Shown: positions 61,391 through 64,000 of the stretch, in pieces | Position numbering within the stretch: the stretch's first letter is position 1 | Layout of the letters: every line of letters starts with the position of its first letter | Source: Lineus longissimus | Lineage: Eukaryota; Nemertea; Pilidiophora; Heteronemertea; Lineidae | Length of the DNA: 64,000 bases | Direction of reading: 5' to 3' | Assembly: GCF_910592395.1 (NCBI RefSeq) | Contig: NC_088317.1 | Location: forward strand, 14,940,001 to 15,004,000 | Translations under genes and position numbers: made by a program | The notes under the pieces: model-generated | The model's input: only the letters and a program-made list of their open reading frames with translations | Told to the model about the DNA's origin: nothing | The model's database searches: none

Positions 61391-62381
61391 TCTGACTAAA
61401 TTTTTGCGCTTTTCCGATGTTGACTCCGATTTGACCCGACTTAATAGCTCTCCACGCATCGACCGCTCGTGGAACGATGCACTATAATGACCCCGTAACT
61501 GCGACGATAAATGAAAATGACGTCTTAATAGCGGGGTGACGTGAACTCGGATCTCGGCGTGCACTCACGTGGCGGGAAAGGCCTTTCGTGCCAGGACTTG
61601 CGCATACTGAAAATAACAAATAACGCTTTTTTCTGCTACTACTAAAATCTGAAACGAATTTGGAAAAGCATCGAACACGTTCAGAAAAAAAGTTTACTGA
61701 TGAACCAATAGAAGAACAAACATACTGCAATAATAATCCCAATGGTTCTTTTTCAAAAAAAACAGAAGACACAAACAAGATTACATGCCGTTCTTTCTTC
61801 TTTTTAGCGTTCGATTTTCTTTTCCGGTATGTCATAAGGTTGCGTATACAGCCGATTACACGCCTCGTACAATGTCCGTCATTGGCCAGTGGTCCAATTT
61901 AGTCTGGATACTGAACTTCCGGTCTAGCTTGTGTAGCAGTGTCTACAAAAAGCACCAGGCTGAGCCTCGTCCCAAGTCACTGCGCGCCTCCGCCAATTCC
62001 TGACGCAAGGTTGGATTGTAGCTACATTGACCAGAGCGATCGACCACCCAAATATCACGAGTTCTCGCTGGGAGGCGCATGGTTTTACCAGGCTGAAAAA
62101 AGCACTGGTGGTCCCGCACGAAAGAAATTGGACCAGACCCAGTGAATATCTCCCATAATATATCAATCGACAGCTGGGTAATAATGCCCATAATAATGAC
62201 ATTGGTCCTTCAAGGAATCTGTTTGATAACCTGTCACCAGAATTGATAATGTCCTTCTCACCATAAAGTCAATATTTATTCACCCGTCCTCCACGTCACC
62301 GTTGTCATCTGAAAACGCTGTCCTTGAATTCGAACAGATAACCTTTTTGATAGCAAATATCCCGATTAAATTTTCGTTGGT

Positions 62382-62388
62382 TATAAAA
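62382..62388 (+). promoter_or_regulatory. TATA box of the secreted-protein gene at 62478
   Basis: TATAAAA in the context GGTTATAAAATC. Transcription would start near 62410-62420, leaving about 60 bases of 5' UTR before the ATG at 62478. The spacing to a signal-peptide ATG and splice donor makes this one of the few believable core promoters in the window. Confidence 0.5.
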
Positions 62389-62477
62389 TCAGGCGTGGAT
62401 GGCCCAGCTCTACACCACCAGTCTCAACCAAGCCAGAGATATCGTCATTTGACTGAAGGAGATTCGGCAGAAACGAG

Positions 62478-62601
62478 ATGAATTTCAGCATCTTTGCTAT
62501 ACTTTTGGGAATCGTAGGTGTTACCTGGGGCTCACCTCTCTCAGCATTACATGGAACAAGGGTTGCAAGAGATGTCGGAGGCGCAGCACCACCACGTTGT
62601 G
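62478..62601 (+). CDS. First coding exon of an unidentified secreted protein
   Basis: The ATG at 62478 opens 41 codons. The first 18 residues are a typical signal peptide (MNFSIFAILLGIVGVTWG) with a plausible cleavage site after Gly18, followed by SPLSALHGTRVARDVGG and a Pro-Pro-Arg-Cys end. RVAR is a possible furin-type site. The frame runs into TGT G|GTAGGT, a good donor, leaving one base of the next codon. If unspliced it would continue 32 codons without obvious domain sense. The TATA box lies 90 bases upstream. Later exons are expected to the right; only one candidate is inside the window. The family is not recognised, and a small secreted peptide precursor or the start of a larger extracellular protein are both possible. 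Confidence 0.55.
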
Positions 62602-63703
62602 GTAGGTATTATTGTTGCAATTTCATGACACATTCCCAACCCCATCTGTTCAAACTGCCCAAATGGATCATGGCGGCGTACGCGAGAAGGGGCGGCTAAT
62701 GGTCCATGTTTATGTAATTCACGTTGCCAGCGTTTCCAGAAATGCGTGATCAGTCCAGTGGTGTCCGCTTGTGGCGTTTTCCTTGTTCCGTGTTCGCTTG
62801 TGAACTTGTGATGCGTCACATACAAAATGAACCTTTGGTTGACTTAGGGCCTACTGGTGGTTCCCATTGCTTGTATCAGGGAACTTGCAATGGACAAAAA
62901 TGATGGAGATAACGGAAACAACGCCACAAGTCCACAAGTGTGACATGGCAACGGGGTATGGATACGCCATTTGAAGATTTCTCGACACTGTTTCTGGAGC
63001 CCATTTTCGTTTGTCAGCAGTCAGGTCATGTCGCCCAATCAAGGCGTTCCGCCCTCACCGCCAAATTAAGATGTAGGCGCGCTGCCGGTACGCCCGATCG
63101 GGTTTTTACAATTCCGCGCAAAGGGGATATTTAGACAATAGCGTTGCGACTGCTCTTTATAACAAATATCGAAAACCTCCAAAAAATGCCCCATAAATCC
63201 ATTCAAATTCATCCAAAGTTCCGGAAAGTGCACCAGGTGACGGCGTTTATAAGACAACATAAATCCAACGACTTCTCTTCATACCGTTTCAGAGTTTATT
63301 TGAGAGAAATGTGCAAAAGATGCATAAGCATTTAACGCATCACCTGAGCGTGCAATACAAAAGTTCAACAAAAATATCTTGTATATATTGCACGAGAATG
63401 CTCGAGATCATTTCTCGTGCAATCCAGACTCTGACTGTTGAAAAATCGTCCGCTTTTACGTCATTTTCACTGTCGTCCTTTATTTTTCACCTTGAAATTC
63501 AGCCACGTCGCGAAGTCAGCTCAAGTCTTCCTCGACGATTCTGGAAAAAAATTACAAAACTTGCCTTTTTGTCTTCATTTTTGCTATTTATGGTGATATT
63601 TGTGGTATATGATAAATAAGGCCGTAGAAAATCATCTCGTGCTATCTGGATACTCGGATCAGCCACTCGTGCAGTTTTCTTATTTTTGTGTTTTTTCTCG
63701 CAG
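62602..63703 (+). other. Putative intron 1 of the secreted-protein gene
   Basis: About 1.1 kb with only short ORFs. Alternative acceptors (for example TTCGTTTGTCAG ending 63017) are also phase-compatible but lead to a stop within about 18 codons. Confidence 0.35.
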
Positions 63704-63735
63704 TTATTCCGCCACTCTGGGAAGCAAAATCAACA
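63704..63735 (+). CDS. Candidate 32-nt microexon of the same gene
   Basis: It is flanked by a very strong acceptor (a long T-rich tract, TTTTTTCTCGCAG ending 63703) and a very strong donor (ACA|GTAAGTATG). Joined to the exon ending at 62601 it completes the open codon (G|TT, Val) and adds 10 codons (IPPLWEAKST) ending in phase 0. The combination of both splice signals and phase is unlikely by chance but is not proof. The continuing exon would lie beyond the window. Confidence 0.4.
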
Positions 63736-64000
63736 GTAAGTATGGCTTTTCGCAATGTTCCGAGAATGTCTGATTGTTCACAGAACTGCCTGACTAAATA
63801 GGCATGGTTCCAAAAAGGTGCGGTTAATGCAAAAATCGCCCGGTGATACTGATAATATTATTGATCGAAACGTGTCTGAAAACTAACTGATACTTGAACT
63901 ATTGAGATAGCACGTGGCGCAACGAACTAGATGGAAGATGACAAAAAATATGTCTAAGGGTTGGAAATATCAACAATAAACCTCGTGTGAGTCAGTGCTG

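Overview
This window looks like nuclear DNA of a marine invertebrate, probably a non-vertebrate deuterostome, although the phylum cannot be fixed from sequence alone. Coding exons are few and far apart, with GT-AG splice sites. The DNA is AT-leaning and rich in fold-back and short inverted-repeat elements, minisatellites, homopolymer G/C tracts and TGTACATGTACA palindromes. There is no operon structure, no rRNA and no CRISPR array.

The one firmly identified gene is an acetylcholinesterase-type cholinesterase on the minus strand, 20333 down to 14149. It has a large catalytic exon (20333-18787), a second catalytic exon (17549-17356) and two mutually phase-compatible terminal exons. The first terminal exon, met at 15660-15500, encodes a tailed 'T' (tryptophan amphiphilic tetramerisation) peptide. 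The second, at 14270-14149, encodes a GPI-anchor-like 'H' peptide. Joined, these give proteins of 628 and 615 residues. The catalytic triad, the choline-site Trp and all six family disulfide cysteines are present. At the left edge, on the plus strand, 1147-1301 is the T exon of a second, convergently oriented cholinesterase whose body lies before the window. The two genes therefore face each other tail to tail, with about 13 kb of repeat-rich DNA between their last exons.

From 20.3 to 62.4 kb I recognise no complete gene. The region is a mosaic of non-autonomous DNA transposons and repeats: a 5-bp-TSD inverted-repeat family (4 copies), a TA-flanked pogo/Tc-like family (short elements at 10.7 and 57.4 kb, and a 1.1-kb element at 45.1-46.2 kb with a related empty site at 47.5 kb), a family of ~100-140-bp fold-backs (21.4, 25.0, 25.1 and 48.4 kb), long palindromes (2.2, 8.6, 16.9, 51.6, 54.2 and 55.4 kb), a degenerate satellite (23.4-24.2 kb), arrays with ~186-188-bp periods (28-29.4 and 31.9-32.5 kb), a tandem palindrome array (27.2 kb) and a GTT/GTC trinucleotide tract (30.4 kb).

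At the right edge (62.38-63.74 kb, plus strand) a TATA box, a signal-peptide exon with a good splice donor, and a phase-compatible 32-nt microexon suggest the 5' end of an unidentified secreted-protein gene that runs out of the window.
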